Part shown: positions 6,372 through 6,390 of the stretch, in pieces | How the letters are laid out: each line of letters begins with the position of its first letter | Numbering within the stretch: position 1 is the stretch's first letter | Assembly (NCBI GenBank): GCA_947311455.1 | Contig: CAMZKY010000293.1 | Location: 1 to 6,390 of the forward strand | Source of the DNA: an uncultured Marinosulfonomonas sp. | GTDB taxonomy: Bacteria > Pseudomonadota > Alphaproteobacteria > Rhodobacterales > Rhodobacteraceae | DNA: 6,390 nt | Direction: 5' to 3' | The notes under the pieces: generated by a model | The model's database searches: none | What the model saw: only the letters and a program-made list of their open reading frames with translations | What the model was told of the DNA's origin: nothing | Position numbers and translations under genes: made by a program

Positions 6372-6390
6372 CCCCGGGCCAAGCCCGGGG
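6372..6390 (-). terminator. GC hairpin just upstream of sucA
   Basis: A perfect 8-bp stem, CCCCGGGC (6372-6379) with GCCCGGGG (6383-6390), encloses the 3-base loop CAA. It reaches the window edge and could extend further, since G6371 is unpaired only because the next base is not shown. On the minus strand it is followed by CCTCTCACATTTTC, with no continuous U-tract. It stands in the gap before sucA. In related bacteria sucCD often lies upstream, so it may end or modulate that upstream transcript, or be a dispersed GC-rich intergenic repeat. Confidence 0.5.

Noticed and set aside
6347..6382. Twelve-residue longer SucA start (TTG at 6382)
   Set aside because: The codon lies in the loop of the hairpin, and the extension does not resemble SucA N-termini. 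The ATG at 6346 does.
1..6390. tRNA, rRNA, CRISPR array, insertion sequence or attachment site
   Set aside because: No cloverleaf, rRNA segment, spaced repeat array, transposase or terminal inverted repeats could be seen. The only array (886-929) is head-to-tail with no spacers.

Overview
The window is a slice of the tricarboxylic acid cycle gene cluster of an alphaproteobacterium, most likely a member of the Rhodobacteraceae (Roseobacter group). This is inferred from the gene order (sucA, sucB, then an lpd gene all on one strand), from a dihydrolipoyl succinyltransferase with two lipoyl domains, and from an intergenic element (GGGGG-AGACA-type hairpin next to a TCCTCGGGGG / T-rich motif) of a kind I remember as common in that family. 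No plasmid, phage, CRISPR or RNA gene is visible. Every gene is on the minus strand, so transcription runs from the right edge to the left edge.

From right to left: 6372-6390 is a perfect hairpin at the window edge, before the first gene. 3383-6346 encodes SucA (E1 of 2-oxoglutarate dehydrogenase, 987 residues). After only 4 bases comes SucB (E2, 494 residues, 1894-3378), with its ribosome binding site inside the end of sucA. Downstream of sucB, 1852-1884 holds two overlapping, mutually exclusive hairpins. Then come two small membrane protein genes joined by an ATGA stop/start overlap: an unrecognised AT-rich gene (1399-1839, 146 residues) and a MAPEG-family gene (1013-1402, 129 residues). 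A gap of about 155 bases (857-1012) contains a T-rich Rhodobacteraceae-like 3' element, a GC hairpin and four 11-bp tandem repeats. Finally the first 285 codons of lpdA (E3, dihydrolipoyl dehydrogenase) run off the left edge.

SucA, SucB and Lpd are the three components of one enzyme complex that converts 2-oxoglutarate, CoA and NAD+ to succinyl-CoA, CO2 and NADH in the cytoplasm. SucA decarboxylates, SucB carries the succinyl group on lipoyl-lysines and passes it to CoA, and Lpd reoxidises the lipoyl groups. The two membrane protein genes between E2 and E3 have no obvious part in this chemistry. The 146-residue one is about 42% GC by hand count (1441-1800), against roughly 60% in sampled lines of its neighbours, and looks like a recent arrival.

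Most of the window is ordinary core metabolism. The parts worth a second look are the unrecognised gene, the hairpin pair in front of it, and the 11-bp repeat array in front of lpdA. I see no convincing new defence or mobile system.
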